From: Flectobacillus roseus
GTDB lineage: Bacteria > Bacteroidota > Bacteroidia > Cytophagales > Spirosomataceae
NCBI RefSeq assembly: GCF_030056665.1
Contig: NZ_JASHIG010000016.1
Length of the DNA stretch: 64,000 nucleotides
Strand: one strand, 5' to 3'
This document shows, one piece after another, positions 1 through 8,980 of the stretch; the first letter of the stretch is position 1, and each line of letters begins with the position of its first letter. The notes beneath the pieces are model-generated. The model did not search any database, was not told where the DNA came from, and saw only the letters and a program-made list of their open reading frames with translations. A program made the translations under genes and the position numbers.

Positions 1-2456
1 AGCGTTATAATTTGTTTGTATTGGAGTCGTCGAGCCTTGTGGGGCGTGATAAGGAAACGGGTAAGAAAGTAGTGCATACTTTCTACTCTACGGAGTCCTA
101 CCCTATTTTTATGTACAATGAGGGTACATGGCAAAAGTTTTATGAACCGCTTAAAAGTGACCCTTCTCGTAGATTTGTAAGCTATGGTGACAAACCCCAA
201 AACTATATGTTTGGGGAGTCTCGTATTGCGAAAATGTACGCCAATGTACAGCGCTACGCCAATAGTGAGGACGAAGATGATGTAAAGCTTCAGGATATTA
301 TTATGTGTAGTGGTGGTAGCGATGCCCTCAATGTGGCAGCGCTAGGGTTTGAGGTGGTGTGGTTCAACTCCGAAACCGTAAAGCCCTGGAATATCGATAT
401 CAAAAAGCTGAAGGGATGGGCTCACAGGGTGTACAATTTGCCAGACATAGATGCCACTGGCAAATCAAAAGCTTTTGAACTGGCCATGTATCATTTGGAT
501 ATCCATACGATTTATTTACCTGATAGCCTACGTCATATCAAAACAGGGAAGTTTGACGATGAGAACCGCCCTAAATACTGCAAGGATGTACGAGACTATC
601 TGAACCATTACGGAGCCAATGACTTCCGTAATCTTTTGAATGTATCTTATCCATTTAGGTTTTGGAACAAAGTAAAGGCTTTGGACTCGAAAGGTTTACC
701 CAAAATTGTAGAGGGTAAAGAGGTCTATAAATACAGTGGACGCCCCAAAGTATTATTAAACTTCTTATATCGCAATGGCTTTGCTCAGATAGCCACCAGA
801 GCTGGCGTGTTTCAGTATGTCAGAATAGACAAGAATATCGTCAAGTCGGTAACAGTCGAAGAAATCAAGGAGTTTATTGATAATTTCTTGGAAAGCATTC
901 ATGCCGAACCTGAGCTATTGGATGCCTTTATCCGCTCGAAGGACATTAGCGAATCTACGTTTAGTCGTCTGCCCAAAATCACTTTGGAGTTTAAGGATCA
1001 CGACCGCAATACCCAATTTATGTTCTTCAAAAATGAGGTTTGGCGAGTTACCAAAAACGACATCGAAGTTATCAAAGCCCAAAAAGCTGATAGATATGTC
1101 TGGGAAAATGAGGTAATAAAACCTTTGTGTTTTGACGAATCTGGTAACGATTTGGAACTGGAAGTAAAACGGACTGACCCCTACTTTAAAATCCGTAAAG
1201 ACGAAGAAGGAGACTTAGTAATCGACATTTTGCGAAACGATAACCCTTTCTTAAACTTCTTGATTAATACCTCAAGAATCTACTGGCGCAATGAGCTGGA
1301 AGATAATCTTGACCGCTCAGGCTTGGACAAAGAAGCCTATCGTAAAAAGCACCAATTCTCAATAGCTGGTCCATTATTAAAACCCGAACAGCAAAAAGAA
1401 CAGATGCAACACCTCATAGCCAAGCTTTGCGCTTACGGGTATTTTTTGCATCGTGAAAAGGATGATGCCAATACCTATTGTGTGTGGAGTTTGGACTATG
1501 TCATGCGTGATTCAGAAAAATCGCAGGGGGGTACTGGTAAATCTATTTTCGGTAAAAGCCTTATGCACCTGATGCAATACGAAACCCTCGATGGACGAGA
1601 AAAAGACCTAACTAAAAACCGACATATCTATGAAAATGTAACGGAGCATACCGATTACCTCTTGGTAGATGATGGTGCGAAGTACTTGGATTTCCCGTTT
1701 TTCTTCGCCCTTGTTACCACCTTTATGAAGGTAAACCCCAAGGGTACCAAGTCCTATAACTTGATGTTTAAGGATACGCCAAAGCTCCATATCTCAAGCA
1801 ATTTTCCACCGATGGATTCGGACGACAGTACACTTCGTCGATTGTGGTTTTTGGCGTTTTCGGATTACTACCACTACAACAGTACTGGCGAGTATAGGGA
1901 AGTCCGTAGACCAATAGATGAGTTTGGGAAAAGCCTTTTCCAGCATTTTAACCGTGACGAATGGAATGCCTTTATGAATATGGCAGCACAATGTATTCAG
2001 GCATTTATGGAATACGGTAAAGTGGAGCCTCCTATGTCTGAAATCATGGCGAATACCTACCGCAACAAATTGGGACCTAATTTCTTACAGTGGGCTAATA
2101 TGTACTTTCAGGAAGATAATGAAACGCTTAACTGCTATATACCAAGGTACAAAATCTTTGAAACCTATAAAATGGAAGTAAGCAGCGATATCACAGCGGC
2201 TACCTTCAAAGACAAGGTTGTGATGTACTGTAGAATGAAAAACTGGACATTGAACCCTCTCGATGCCAAACATATACAGGAGGATAGAAGGATTAATATC
2301 AAGTGTGCTACCAGAGAGGTATATGATAATAAGATAAAGTCCTGGTCTACCATAGAATTACCCAAACCGCAATCCATAGAACATTTCTATATACAAACTC
2401 CTGGTACCGATCTTACGAGCCGAGGACTACCAGAGAAAAAGAGCTTACCATTCTAG
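1..2456 (+). CDS. Phage primase/helicase (5' end outside window)
   Basis: Phage DNA-replication protein combining a primase-like part with an SF3/DUF5906-type helicase. The frame is open to the first base of the window, so the true start lies upstream. A toprim-like stretch (CSGGSDALNVAALGFEVVWF, about residue 100) is followed by a Walker A motif (GGTGKS, about residue 505), a Walker B-like LLVDDGA about 45 residues later, and LHISSNFPP, typical of the sensor region of phage-type helicases. The toprim glutamate normally seen in this motif is not evident. The protein ends in KKSLPF, a C-terminal form shared with other genes here. It leads a plus-strand run of small phage genes. The helicase call is firm; the primase call is likely; the N-terminal domain cannot be judged. 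Confidence 0.8.
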   Translation, partial: RYNLFVLESSSLVGRDKETGKKVVHTFYSTESYPIFMYNEGTWQKFYEPLKSDPSRRFVSYGDKPQNYMFGESRIAKMYANVQRYANSEDEDDVKLQDIIMCSGGSDALNVAALGFEVVWFNSETVKPWNIDIKKLKGWAHRVYNLPDIDATGKSKAFELAMYHLDIHTIYLPDSLRHIKTGKFDDENRPKYCKDVRDYLNHYGANDFRNLLNVSYPFRFWNKVKALDSKGLPKIVEGKEVYKYSGRPKVLLNFLYRNGFAQIATRAGVFQYVRIDKNIVKSVTVEEIKEFIDNFLESIHAEPELLDAFIRSKDISESTFSRLPKITLEFKDHDRNTQFMFFKNEVWRVTKNDIEVIKAQKADRYVWENEVIKPLCFDESGNDLELEVKRTDPYFKIRKDEEGDLVIDILRNDNPFLNFLINTSRIYWRNELEDNLDRSGLDKEAYRKKHQFSIAGPLLKPEQQKEQMQHLIAKLCAYGYFLHREKDDANTYCVWSLDYVMRDSEKSQGGTGKSIFGKSLMHLMQYETLDGREKDLTKNRHIYENVTEHTDYLLVDDGAKYLDFPFFFALVTTFMKVNPKGTKSYNLMFKDTPKLHISSNFPPMDSDDSTLRRLWFLAFSDYYHYNSTGEYREVRRPIDEFGKSLFQHFNRDEWNAFMNMAAQCIQAFMEYGKVEPPMSEIMANTYRNKLGPNFLQWANMYFQEDNETLNCYIPRYKIFETYKMEVSSDITAATFKDKVVMYCRMKNWTLNPLDAKHIQEDRRINIKCATREVYDNKIKSWSTIELPKPQSIEHFYIQTPGTDLTSRGLPEKKSLPF

Positions 2457-2569
2457 TACAGTATGATAAGAATAAGTGGCCAATGCTGAGGAGTCGAAAT
2501 CTTGCAGGACAAAGCTCCACAGTATGGCCACCCTGATTAATAATTATTAACCAATCCAAAGTTAAGAAA

Positions 2570-2764
2570 ATGACACAAGACGAAAGAAAAAAACTCAGAG
2601 AGCATTACAATCTATTGCCAAACATCGAGGACGATATGGCAGACGTACTGATGGAGAACTTCGAAGAAATAGAAGAAGTAAGCCAGAAAAAAGTACAAAA
2701 GGTATTGGCTGAATTATGGGAACGTGGTTATCAACTTTGTCCGATACTAGCCAATGACGAATAA
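2570..2764 (+). CDS. Small acidic phage protein, function unknown
   Basis: A 64-residue acidic, probably helical protein (MTQDERKKLREHY at the start). It lies in the short-gene run behind the primase/helicase and overlaps the next gene by 11 bases, so the two are probably translationally coupled. I recognise no family. Position suggests an early or replication-associated role, which is inference only. Confidence 0.6.
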   Translation: MTQDERKKLREHYNLLPNIEDDMADVLMENFEEIEEVSQKKVQKVLAELWERGYQLCPILANDE

Positions 2765-3077
2765 CCTACCTGCAAGAGTCAAGTTTCTTCAGAAGTATCT
2801 TGACGAGCTTCAGACCACTTCTTACCGAAAGGCTGTACTGTTGTTGATGCTCACGCAAGCTGAGGGCATTGTCAGAGAGATTAAGCAGGATTTGGGGCAT
2901 ATACCACCAGAGCCTATTTATGAGCCCAAAACACCAGAACACTTGGAGAAATATACTTTTAAAGCAAAAACCTGCTGTGGCAAAACTTTTCATACACCCC
3001 AAAGCTGGGCAGGGCATTTGAACTCATCAAAACACCGAAAAAAAGATGAAGACAAAAAGAGACCTAACAGTAAATAA
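2754..3077 (+). CDS. Small protein with C2H2-like zinc-finger motif
   Basis: A 107-residue protein. Residues about 70-95 contain CCGKTF, then HTPQSWAGHLNSSKHRKK, giving cysteine pairs and histidines spaced like a single C2H2-type finger, followed by a basic lysine-rich tail. This would suit nucleic-acid binding. It overlaps the preceding gene by 11 bases and the next small frame begins inside its end. Family membership is not certain; the motif itself is directly visible. An early phage regulator or replication accessory factor is plausible. Confidence 0.6.
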   Translation: MTNNLPARVKFLQKYLDELQTTSYRKAVLLLMLTQAEGIVREIKQDLGHIPPEPIYEPKTPEHLEKYTFKAKTCCGKTFHTPQSWAGHLNSSKHRKKDEDKKRPNSK

Positions 3078-3150
3078 ATGGTGCTGGAGAGTAATTATAC
3101 TATTATCCATTCTGATTTGGGGCACAATCATTTACTACCTATGGATATAA
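3046..3150 (+). CDS. Nested 34-residue single-pass membrane peptide
   Basis: A short frame begins at ATG 3046 inside the 3' end of the zinc-finger gene and ends at TAA 3150, overlapping the next gene's ATG at 3141 by 10 bases. The product is MKTKRDLTVNKWCWR followed by a hydrophobic run of about 17 residues (VIILLSILIWGTIIYYL) and ends WI. The positively charged N-terminus and single membrane segment look like a genuine small membrane protein. It could be a chance frame; the chain of overlaps with both neighbours argues for translation. Function unknown. Confidence 0.4.
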   Translation: MKTKRDLTVNKWCWRVIILLSILIWGTIIYYLWI

Positions 3151-3386
3151 TAGCAGCACAATTTAGACGTGGTACATGGTGGAGAGACCAAAAAGGCCAC
3201 CGAATGTTTTTGCTGATAGGGATAGACTTCCTTGAGAGCGCCCAGGGGTTTTATGTAGACCTCTGGGAGTATGGCAAAGACCAAAGCAAATACATAGCCT
3301 TTGAGGTATTCAAAGCCCAAATTGAGGATGGAGCTTTGATACACGTCAGTAAAGAAACCATCTATAAATCGTATTTAAACAGCTAG
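3141..3386 (+). CDS. Hypothetical phage protein (81 aa)
   Basis: Reading from ATG 3141 gives MDIIAAQFRRGTWWRDQKGH and a compact protein of 81 residues. A longer frame from ATG 3078 is open, but its extra N-terminus overlaps the nested membrane peptide and looks less protein-like, so I prefer 3141. I recognise no domain. It lies in the small early-gene run, 3 bases before the next gene. Confidence 0.55.
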   Translation: MDIIAAQFRRGTWWRDQKGHRMFLLIGIDFLESAQGFYVDLWEYGKDQSKYIAFEVFKAQIEDGALIHVSKETIYKSYLNS

Positions 3387-3389
3387 AAA

Positions 3390-3641
3390 ATGAAAACATA
3401 TATTGTCTGTAAAATGTCAAATGTAGGTCCTATGAGGACTATCTTAAACAAGGAGCACGTAGACGAAACGATATTCTTTGAAAAAGTAAAGGAGGCATTA
3501 TTAGATATTTTTGAAGGTAATGCTAACGAGGCAGAAAAAGCCTTTCCAAGTGTGAAGCAACACTTAGCCACTCGACCAGGGTTATTGGAGATTAATGAAG
3601 TCGGCTTTGAGATTGTAGATAACACCCATCGTTTGAATTAA
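3390..3641 (+). CDS. Hypothetical phage protein (83 aa)
   Basis: An 83-residue protein beginning MKTYIVCKMSNVGPMRT. It is the last gene of the small early run; a long perfect hairpin begins 7 bases after its stop codon and probably ends the transcript. No family recognised, no membrane segment or signal peptide. Confidence 0.6.
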   Translation: MKTYIVCKMSNVGPMRTILNKEHVDETIFFEKVKEALLDIFEGNANEAEKAFPSVKQHLATRPGLLEINEVGFEIVDNTHRLN

Positions 3642-3647
3642 AAACCT

Positions 3648-3716
3648 CCTACCCACCTACATAAAAATACCCCTGCTGATAACCACAGCAGGGGTATTTT
3701 TATGTAGGTGGGTAGG
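3648..3716. terminator. 31-bp perfect inverted repeat, probable bidirectional terminator
   Basis: Positions 3648-3678 and 3686-3716 are perfectly complementary over 31 bases with a 7-base loop. The inner part reads CCCCTGCTG / CAGCAGGGG with A/T-rich flanks inside the stem (ATAAAAATA / TATTTTTAT). It follows the last early gene. The stem is far longer than an ordinary intrinsic terminator and has no long T run directly after it, so a second role (cruciform at the adjacent origin-like region, RNA processing site) is possible. Confidence 0.7.
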
Positions 3717-3868
3717 TATTTTATGCGATACACTACTCTAGTTAATCTACCTTATAAATATTATACAAAAATACAATCCGCTTTTTAATACATTTCTCTC
3801 CGTCTTGAGTTGGCGTTCCCTTCTCTCTCTGACTCTCTTAGGGTTGATTCATAAAAATTGAGTATCCT

Positions 3869-4115
3869 TGTAACTTTGTAACCGCTTAACTTTTCAAACT
3901 TGTAACCACCTGACTATCATTTATTTATATCAATATATTCTAATTATCTTTTATTCTAAAGTTTGTAGAAAAGTTACAAATAGTTTGTAACCAAATAAGA
4001 AAGAAAAAGGCTGGTTACAACAAGTTACAAACTGGTTACAAATTTGGAAAAGTGGTTACAGCTATATAAATTGTGATAAAATCCTGATAATCAGTAGAGT
4101 TACACACGGTTACAA
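3869..4115. repeat. Iteron-like array of GGTTACAA octamers
   Basis: About eleven copies of an octamer of the form RGTTACAN (reverse complement TTGTAACY) lie in both orientations: near 3869, 3877, 3901, 3972, 3985, 4013, 4023, 4034, 4054, 4098 and 4108. The surrounding 3717-4228 stretch is A+T-rich and has no convincing gene. Such arrays are typical of phage/plasmid replication origins bound by an initiator, or of operator arrays. It sits directly downstream of the replication genes. Which of the two it is cannot be read from sequence. Confidence 0.6.
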
Positions 4116-4228
4116 AAACACAGCGATTTTGCATTGAAACTCAACTCTACCCTAGGGATTCAAGATACCCGAAATGCCAATCGCACCCTCTGAATTTATT
4201 AGAAAAGTACAAAATCACAATTAATCAG

Positions 4229-4693
4229 ATGCTCAAAACCAAAATAAGTATCAAGGAACCTCATGTAAGAAAGTTTGTGATAAGCCGCTATGGTGACGAT
4301 ACGTCTGTAATTGACCTGACTCGTAGAAGTTTCTTAGGAAAACTCACCGAATTGGGTTGTCAGAAGATTGGTTATGTTCATAGCTTGCCCAGAACCGAAC
4401 ACGACGAAAGTACATTGGTAACACTACTACTACCCGACTCGCTCAAGAATCATTTTTTACACCCTGCCAAAGTATTATTATTTGTACAAGCTTTGGAGTT
4501 TCATTTCAGAGAGATATTTTTGGCGCACTGTGAAGTTTTTGTGGAGCTTGGCGTAAGTGACTACAACGCTGTCGAAAACTTTATGGATAAGTATGCTATC
4601 GAGGACGATGGAAAAATTGCAGAACGTTTACGCCAAATGTGGCGCAATCACCAATCCTACCAGCGAAGAAAATTGGAAAAAAAGTTGGGGTAG
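4229..4693 (+). CDS. Hypothetical phage protein, candidate array-binding factor
   Basis: A 154-residue protein starting MLKTKISIKEPHVRKF, with a basic C-terminus (NHQSYQRRKLEKKLG). It is the first gene after the octamer array and is followed by a bidirectional terminator, so it is its own transcription unit. No family recognised. A DNA-binding role at the neighbouring repeats is an inference from position and charge only. Confidence 0.6.
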   Translation: MLKTKISIKEPHVRKFVISRYGDDTSVIDLTRRSFLGKLTELGCQKIGYVHSLPRTEHDESTLVTLLLPDSLKNHFLHPAKVLLFVQALEFHFREIFLAHCEVFVELGVSDYNAVENFMDKYAIEDDGKIAERLRQMWRNHQSYQRRKLEKKLG

Positions 4694-4763
4694 TTTTCAT
4701 TAGGTTTCAGACCTATTCAATGAATTAGGTATATAGTCATTTATAATCCACTAGATTAACTTA

Positions 4764-4802
4764 CCAAAAAGCCCTCGTACATCATGTATGAGGGCTTTTT
4801 GG
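4764..4802. terminator. Bidirectional intrinsic terminator
   Basis: The stem CCAAAAAGCCCTC...GAGGGCTTTTTGG encloses a short loop and carries A/T tracts on both sides. It separates the early gene at 4229 from the structural genes that begin at 4864. Confidence 0.85.
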
Positions 4803-4863
4803 TGTTGGTAGATCCTCTATTTCTATCCTAACATTTTCGATTTTTTGAACATAGATTTGAGCC

Positions 4864-5373
4864 ATGAATACACTTATTGGCACCAAGTCTATCAATGGCA
4901 AAAGTAATGCGTCTGGGCTCCGACAGCTCAGGCTTATTCTTGTTGATAGTGTTCGTGGAATCAAGGTAAATAAAGGCTTATGGAGTATTCCCTTGGGAGG
5001 TATTGAAGTCACCAGTGCAAGCGATGTGGTGAATATTCCTTTTGTGAATGGTATGTACTCCGAACCCTTAGAGACCACCGAACATGGGGAGGCTTTCAAG
5101 GGAACGATTGATATTGAAATACCTCGTGATTCCATAGAACAGACTGTAGCCATCAACTCCTACAGAGGCAAAAAGCTTATAGCGCTGATAAAAGACAAAA
5201 ACGGCACGTGTAAAGTTATTGGTACGCTCAAACAGCCTTTAAAATTGGTAGGTATCAACAAAGAATCTACCAACACCTGGCAAGTGCAGTTTTCTACACT
5301 CACTCCAGCCCCATCGTATTATACAGATGGGATTTCTCTTTTTACTGTCAATTCTCAGTTTGTCACCTTATAA
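4864..5373 (+). CDS. Phage structural/hypothetical protein (169 aa)
   Basis: A 169-residue, beta-rich looking protein (MNTLIGTKSINGKS) without a recognisable motif. It opens the late-gene block directly after a terminator and lies 14 bases before the adhesin-like gene. It may be a virion or tail-associated protein; this is inferred from the neighbours. Confidence 0.55.
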   Translation: MNTLIGTKSINGKSNASGLRQLRLILVDSVRGIKVNKGLWSIPLGGIEVTSASDVVNIPFVNGMYSEPLETTEHGEAFKGTIDIEIPRDSIEQTVAINSYRGKKLIALIKDKNGTCKVIGTLKQPLKLVGINKESTNTWQVQFSTLTPAPSYYTDGISLFTVNSQFVTL

Positions 5374-5387
5374 ATTTTTATACTCCT

Positions 5388-7139
5388 ATGGCAATGGTAG
5401 TACGGGTAAAACCCGAATATAACGGCAAAATCGCTGTACAATCTAGCAACTCCTACAATGGGATTATCTTGAGCAACGACCTTTCTCAAGCAACCCTTGT
5501 ACAAATCTACAATACCGAAGACGAGCTTCGAGACTTCTTATACACTGAGTACACAACCGTTGGCGATTCGTATGCTCCAAGTCAAATAGACCCATCGTTG
5601 ATTCATGCGTATGCGTCAGAGGAAATCACTCATAACCCCGCTAAAACGGACTATCCTGCTAATACGGTAGGTAAGCATTTGAACGAGACAATTGCAAGAA
5701 CTGGCATTCTGGAAAGAAAATACACCAGACCATTAGCTTTTCCAGTACTTAATTTAGCTTTTGCTTATGCTAACTCATTGGATGCTGGGCACAGTTTTCA
5801 GCGAAACTCTCAAGCCACTTATATTGGTAAGGATGGAAAAGTTCGAATTGCTAAAGCTAATGTCCCACGTTTCACTTACGACTCAGGTAGTTTAGAACCA
5901 CTAGGGTTATTGCTTGAAGGAGCGAGAACTAACTATTTAACAAATAGTGTTCAATTAAATCTCTTTTCAAAAGGGGCAAATGTTGTTTATTCAGGTAAAA
6001 CAACTTTACTAGGATTTGAAGCCCATACTTTCACAAGTACCAGTGTGGTAGATTCATGGGTTACCCAATATGCTCCTCTTACACCTAACAAAGTTTACAT
6101 CTTTAGTTATTTCTCTAGTCATCCAACTGCTGGACCAATCTTTTTGCGCAAAGCTGGAGATATTCCAACTAGAAGTGTGAATAATTTTGTTTCTACGCTT
6201 GTCGCTACAGGAGTATATAAACACAAAGTAGTTTTTACAACTACTTCGGAGGAAACAATAGGGTATTTTAGCGTAATCCCTGCTAACTTAGTTGCTGTTG
6301 TAACCTCTTCTATGCCACAACTTGAAGATGGTGAAGTTGATACATCATTCATCCCCACCTATTCTACTCCAGTAACAAGAGCAGCAGACTATTTTAGAAT
6401 TGATGAAACTCTATTCCAAAAACAGGTTGGCACATTGAAGGATTTAAGTTTGTTGATTGAAACAAGCTTAGCTTTTGCTAACTCAGGTGAAAGTAATGTT
6501 TTAGAGTTACGTGCTCCAGATACGTCTGGAGGTTGGAATGTGAGCAGAGTAATTGTAAGGGAAAAGACGATTACACTAAACACGATTAATGATGGAGTTA
6601 ATCAATTCTCTAAAAGCTCTGGTATTTTGGCTCAAAATACAAACCATAAAATTGGAGTTAGCTTATCTTCTAGTGAAGCTAATCTCGTAATAAATGGTGT
6701 ACTGGCAGGAACACAATCGTCAGTGATTAATATACCCAACCCAACCAGACTATTGTTATTAACTGAGCATGTGGTAAGGATTAAATCTTTACAAGTGTTT
6801 GACATAAAACTGAGTACTGAATTGTTATTAAGTCAAACCAATTCAGAGTCAAAAGCACCACATTATTCGGATTTTAACGGAGCTGCTTTTTTATCAGTTG
6901 AAGCAATTTTAAGAAAAACAGGTAGACAAGAATTTTCAGTAGATGGCACAGGGGCTTCAGTAACTAGAAATATCCGTAGAGGATATGATTTTACTTTTGA
7001 AATCGTGGATAGCTCTGGGTGTACCATCACCGCACAACCAGCCTCAAGCTGTACCGCTGGAACGGATAACGCCCTGACCTTTACAGCACCTGTGGGTAAA
7101 ACATTGACCTACGCCATTACTCCAGTATTCGAATATTAA
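5388..7139 (+). CDS. Receptor-binding/spike-like adhesin with lectin-like domain
   Basis: A 583-residue protein. Residues about 128-195 (FQRNSQATYIGKDGKV ... NVPRFTYDSG ... GLLLEGARTNYL) match the phage head-spike/fibre domain pattern seen in many tail fibres and spikes. It is followed by a jelly-roll-like segment, a stretch beginning RAADYFRID that resembles a concanavalin/LamG-like domain, and a C-terminal Ig-like module. Expected role: host surface recognition by the virion. It is placed before the capsid genes rather than with the tail genes. The start at 5388 follows the CCTATG context common to late genes here. Confidence 0.7.
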   Translation: MAMVVRVKPEYNGKIAVQSSNSYNGIILSNDLSQATLVQIYNTEDELRDFLYTEYTTVGDSYAPSQIDPSLIHAYASEEITHNPAKTDYPANTVGKHLNETIARTGILERKYTRPLAFPVLNLAFAYANSLDAGHSFQRNSQATYIGKDGKVRIAKANVPRFTYDSGSLEPLGLLLEGARTNYLTNSVQLNLFSKGANVVYSGKTTLLGFEAHTFTSTSVVDSWVTQYAPLTPNKVYIFSYFSSHPTAGPIFLRKAGDIPTRSVNNFVSTLVATGVYKHKVVFTTTSEETIGYFSVIPANLVAVVTSSMPQLEDGEVDTSFIPTYSTPVTRAADYFRIDETLFQKQVGTLKDLSLLIETSLAFANSGESNVLELRAPDTSGGWNVSRVIVREKTITLNTINDGVNQFSKSSGILAQNTNHKIGVSLSSSEANLVINGVLAGTQSSVINIPNPTRLLLLTEHVVRIKSLQVFDIKLSTELLLSQTNSESKAPHYSDFNGAAFLSVEAILRKTGRQEFSVDGTGASVTRNIRRGYDFTFEIVDSSGCTITAQPASSCTAGTDNALTFTAPVGKTLTYAITPVFEY

Positions 7140-7191
7140 ACTTGAGCTGGTCAATGGTGCCAGCTCTATACCTTTTAATTCAACACTTATT

Positions 7192-7611
7192 ATGAAACGT
7201 GCCACCATCAACATTGCGGTACCTTACACAGTACCTGTAATTCCGACCTCTATGCGCTACTCCCTCAAACGTGATATGTTTGAGAATGAGGGCGAAAAGT
7301 TTTGCGAAATTCAATTCGAAATCCTTTGCGAAAAGTACATCAAGATGGTCCCGAAGCTAAATCCTGAAACAGGTGCTCCAGTCTTGAAATCGGGTAAACC
7401 TGTATTGGAGGAATCAATTGCGAATTTTACTACTCCAGTAAATTTCGATAACGGGTCTAAGGTAATTCCGTTTGCGCTGTATTTGCTTATTGAACAGTAC
7501 AGAGCCACCAAACAAGCCGAATTGTTAGAGGCTATCAATGAGGCTCTTCAGGGCTTTGGATTCGAAGGAAGTTTGGCAGATTTCAGACTTTCGGTTACTG
7601 ATGTCGAATAG
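7192..7611 (+). CDS. Hypothetical phage protein (139 aa)
   Basis: A 139-residue protein (MKRATINIAVPYTVPVIP) with no recognised domain. It lies between the adhesin and a DUF1353-like gene that overlaps its end by 11 bases, so it is probably co-expressed with the late block. Confidence 0.55.
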   Translation: MKRATINIAVPYTVPVIPTSMRYSLKRDMFENEGEKFCEIQFEILCEKYIKMVPKLNPETGAPVLKSGKPVLEESIANFTTPVNFDNGSKVIPFALYLLIEQYRATKQAELLEAINEALQGFGFEGSLADFRLSVTDVE

Positions 7612-7999
7612 TCCATTGATTGTAAAGTATCGTGAAGCTCCCACCGACAAATCAGATTGGTGGGAGCTTTATGAACCACTGGAGGAACACTTGAGCGATG
7701 GTACCAAACTCATTATCAATGCGGGTTATGTGACCGATTTTGCCAGTGTACCCAGATGTTTGTGGTCGGCTTTTCCGCCCATCGGCAAATACAACCGTGC
7801 GGCTGTAGTGCATGATTTTTTGTATGACCTTCAGTACCGACAGAAGGAAATAGGCGAAAAAGCTGCTCGAAAGTTTGCCGACGAACAGTTCCTATTTTTG
7901 GCTAATCGGGTAGACCCCAAAAATACTTTGCGCCATTATATCATGTACTTGATGGTACGGTGGTTTGGTCGAAAGGCTTGGAGAGCATCTAAATTCTAA
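7601..7999 (+). CDS. DUF1353 family phage protein
   Basis: From ATG 7601 the product is 132 residues (MSNSPLIVKYREAPTDKS). The segment TDFASVPRCLWSAFPPIGKY followed by AAVVHDFLYD is the signature of DUF1353, a small family common in phage late regions and of unknown biochemical role. The frame is open back to 7538, but the 7601 start gives the usual family length and an 11-base overlap with the previous gene. Confidence 0.75.
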   Translation: MSNSPLIVKYREAPTDKSDWWELYEPLEEHLSDGTKLIINAGYVTDFASVPRCLWSAFPPIGKYNRAAVVHDFLYDLQYRQKEIGEKAARKFADEQFLFLANRVDPKNTLRHYIMYLMVRWFGRKAWRASKF

Positions 8000-8069
8000 C
8001 CTTTTGACTTAAGATTATTTAGTACAATTTCGCTCTGAAGAACACTTAAAAGTACTACGATTTACACCT

Positions 8070-8939
8070 ATGTTACATTTAATCGGACAACCCCTAGCAA
8101 TAGACACGTTTACTTATCTCCAATTTTTGCAATCTCACAAGGCTGGGCAGGTAACCGAAACTCGTCAGATCACCAAAGAGCCTGTCAAAATGTTTGCCTC
8201 TGCTCAAATCAACAACTATACCCAACGAGAACTTGGATGGCTTGGCATACAGACTGCTGAGGGCAAAGATGGATTGGTCGCCATGATTACCATTAGAGGC
8301 GCTACACAGCGCTATTCGGATTGGTATCAGGATGGTACAGAGTGGGTAGCTCAACAGATAGATATCTGTAACGGTAATCCCTTGGTAAACTCAATGCTCT
8401 TGCGAATAGATAGTCCTGGTGGTGCGGTAAATGGTGCTCAAGGTTTGGCAGTAACTATCCGAACATCGCCCAAACCAATCCTTGGTTGGGGTTCGAATAT
8501 GGCAGCATCTGCGGCGTGTTGGTATTTGTCACAATGTAAAGAATGCTATATCGAAAATGAGTTTACCGCCGTGGGGAGTATCGGTATTATGTCTATTTAT
8601 CGCGATGTATCAGAAGCCAACGAAAAGGCTGGAGAGAAATACGCGATTATTCGTAGTAAAGGTTCGGAAGATAAAAACCCTTTGAACGGCTTGGAATCTT
8701 TTGCGGGTGAAATGCAACAAAAGGCACTTCAACAAGAACAGCAGTTGGTGGACAACGCTCGTAAAGTGTTTTTAGGCGAGGTTCAAGCCAAACGTACAGG
8801 TTTAACCGAAGACCCAGGAGGGGGTATTTTCTACGGAAAAGAAGCTGTTAAAATGGGCTTCGTAGATGGGATTCTGCCATTTATGGATGCCCTTAAACGT
8901 GCCGATGTAATGGGTATCCAGTACAAACGTGGAGCATAG
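8070..8939 (+). CDS. S49 (SppA-like) head-maturation protease
   Basis: A 289-residue serine peptidase of clan SK. LLRIDSPGGAVNGAQG (about 110-125) is the signature strand-loop; NMAASAACWYL carries the expected catalytic serine near residue 147; the RSKGSEDKNP segment near 198 carries the candidate lysine. In tailed phages this family cuts scaffold and capsid precursors. It is followed by a scaffold-like protein and the probable major capsid protein, which fits. Start chosen at ATG after TACACCT. Confidence 0.85.
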   Translation: MLHLIGQPLAIDTFTYLQFLQSHKAGQVTETRQITKEPVKMFASAQINNYTQRELGWLGIQTAEGKDGLVAMITIRGATQRYSDWYQDGTEWVAQQIDICNGNPLVNSMLLRIDSPGGAVNGAQGLAVTIRTSPKPILGWGSNMAASAACWYLSQCKECYIENEFTAVGSIGIMSIYRDVSEANEKAGEKYAIIRSKGSEDKNPLNGLESFAGEMQQKALQQEQQLVDNARKVFLGEVQAKRTGLTEDPGGGIFYGKEAVKMGFVDGILPFMDALKRADVMGIQYKRGA

Positions 8940-8980
8940 CAATTAACCAGGATATTTTCATTTTTAACTATTTTATACCT

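Noticed and set aside
3869..4115. CRISPR array
   Set aside because: Repeats are only eight bases, in both orientations and irregularly spaced, with no spacers or cas genes.
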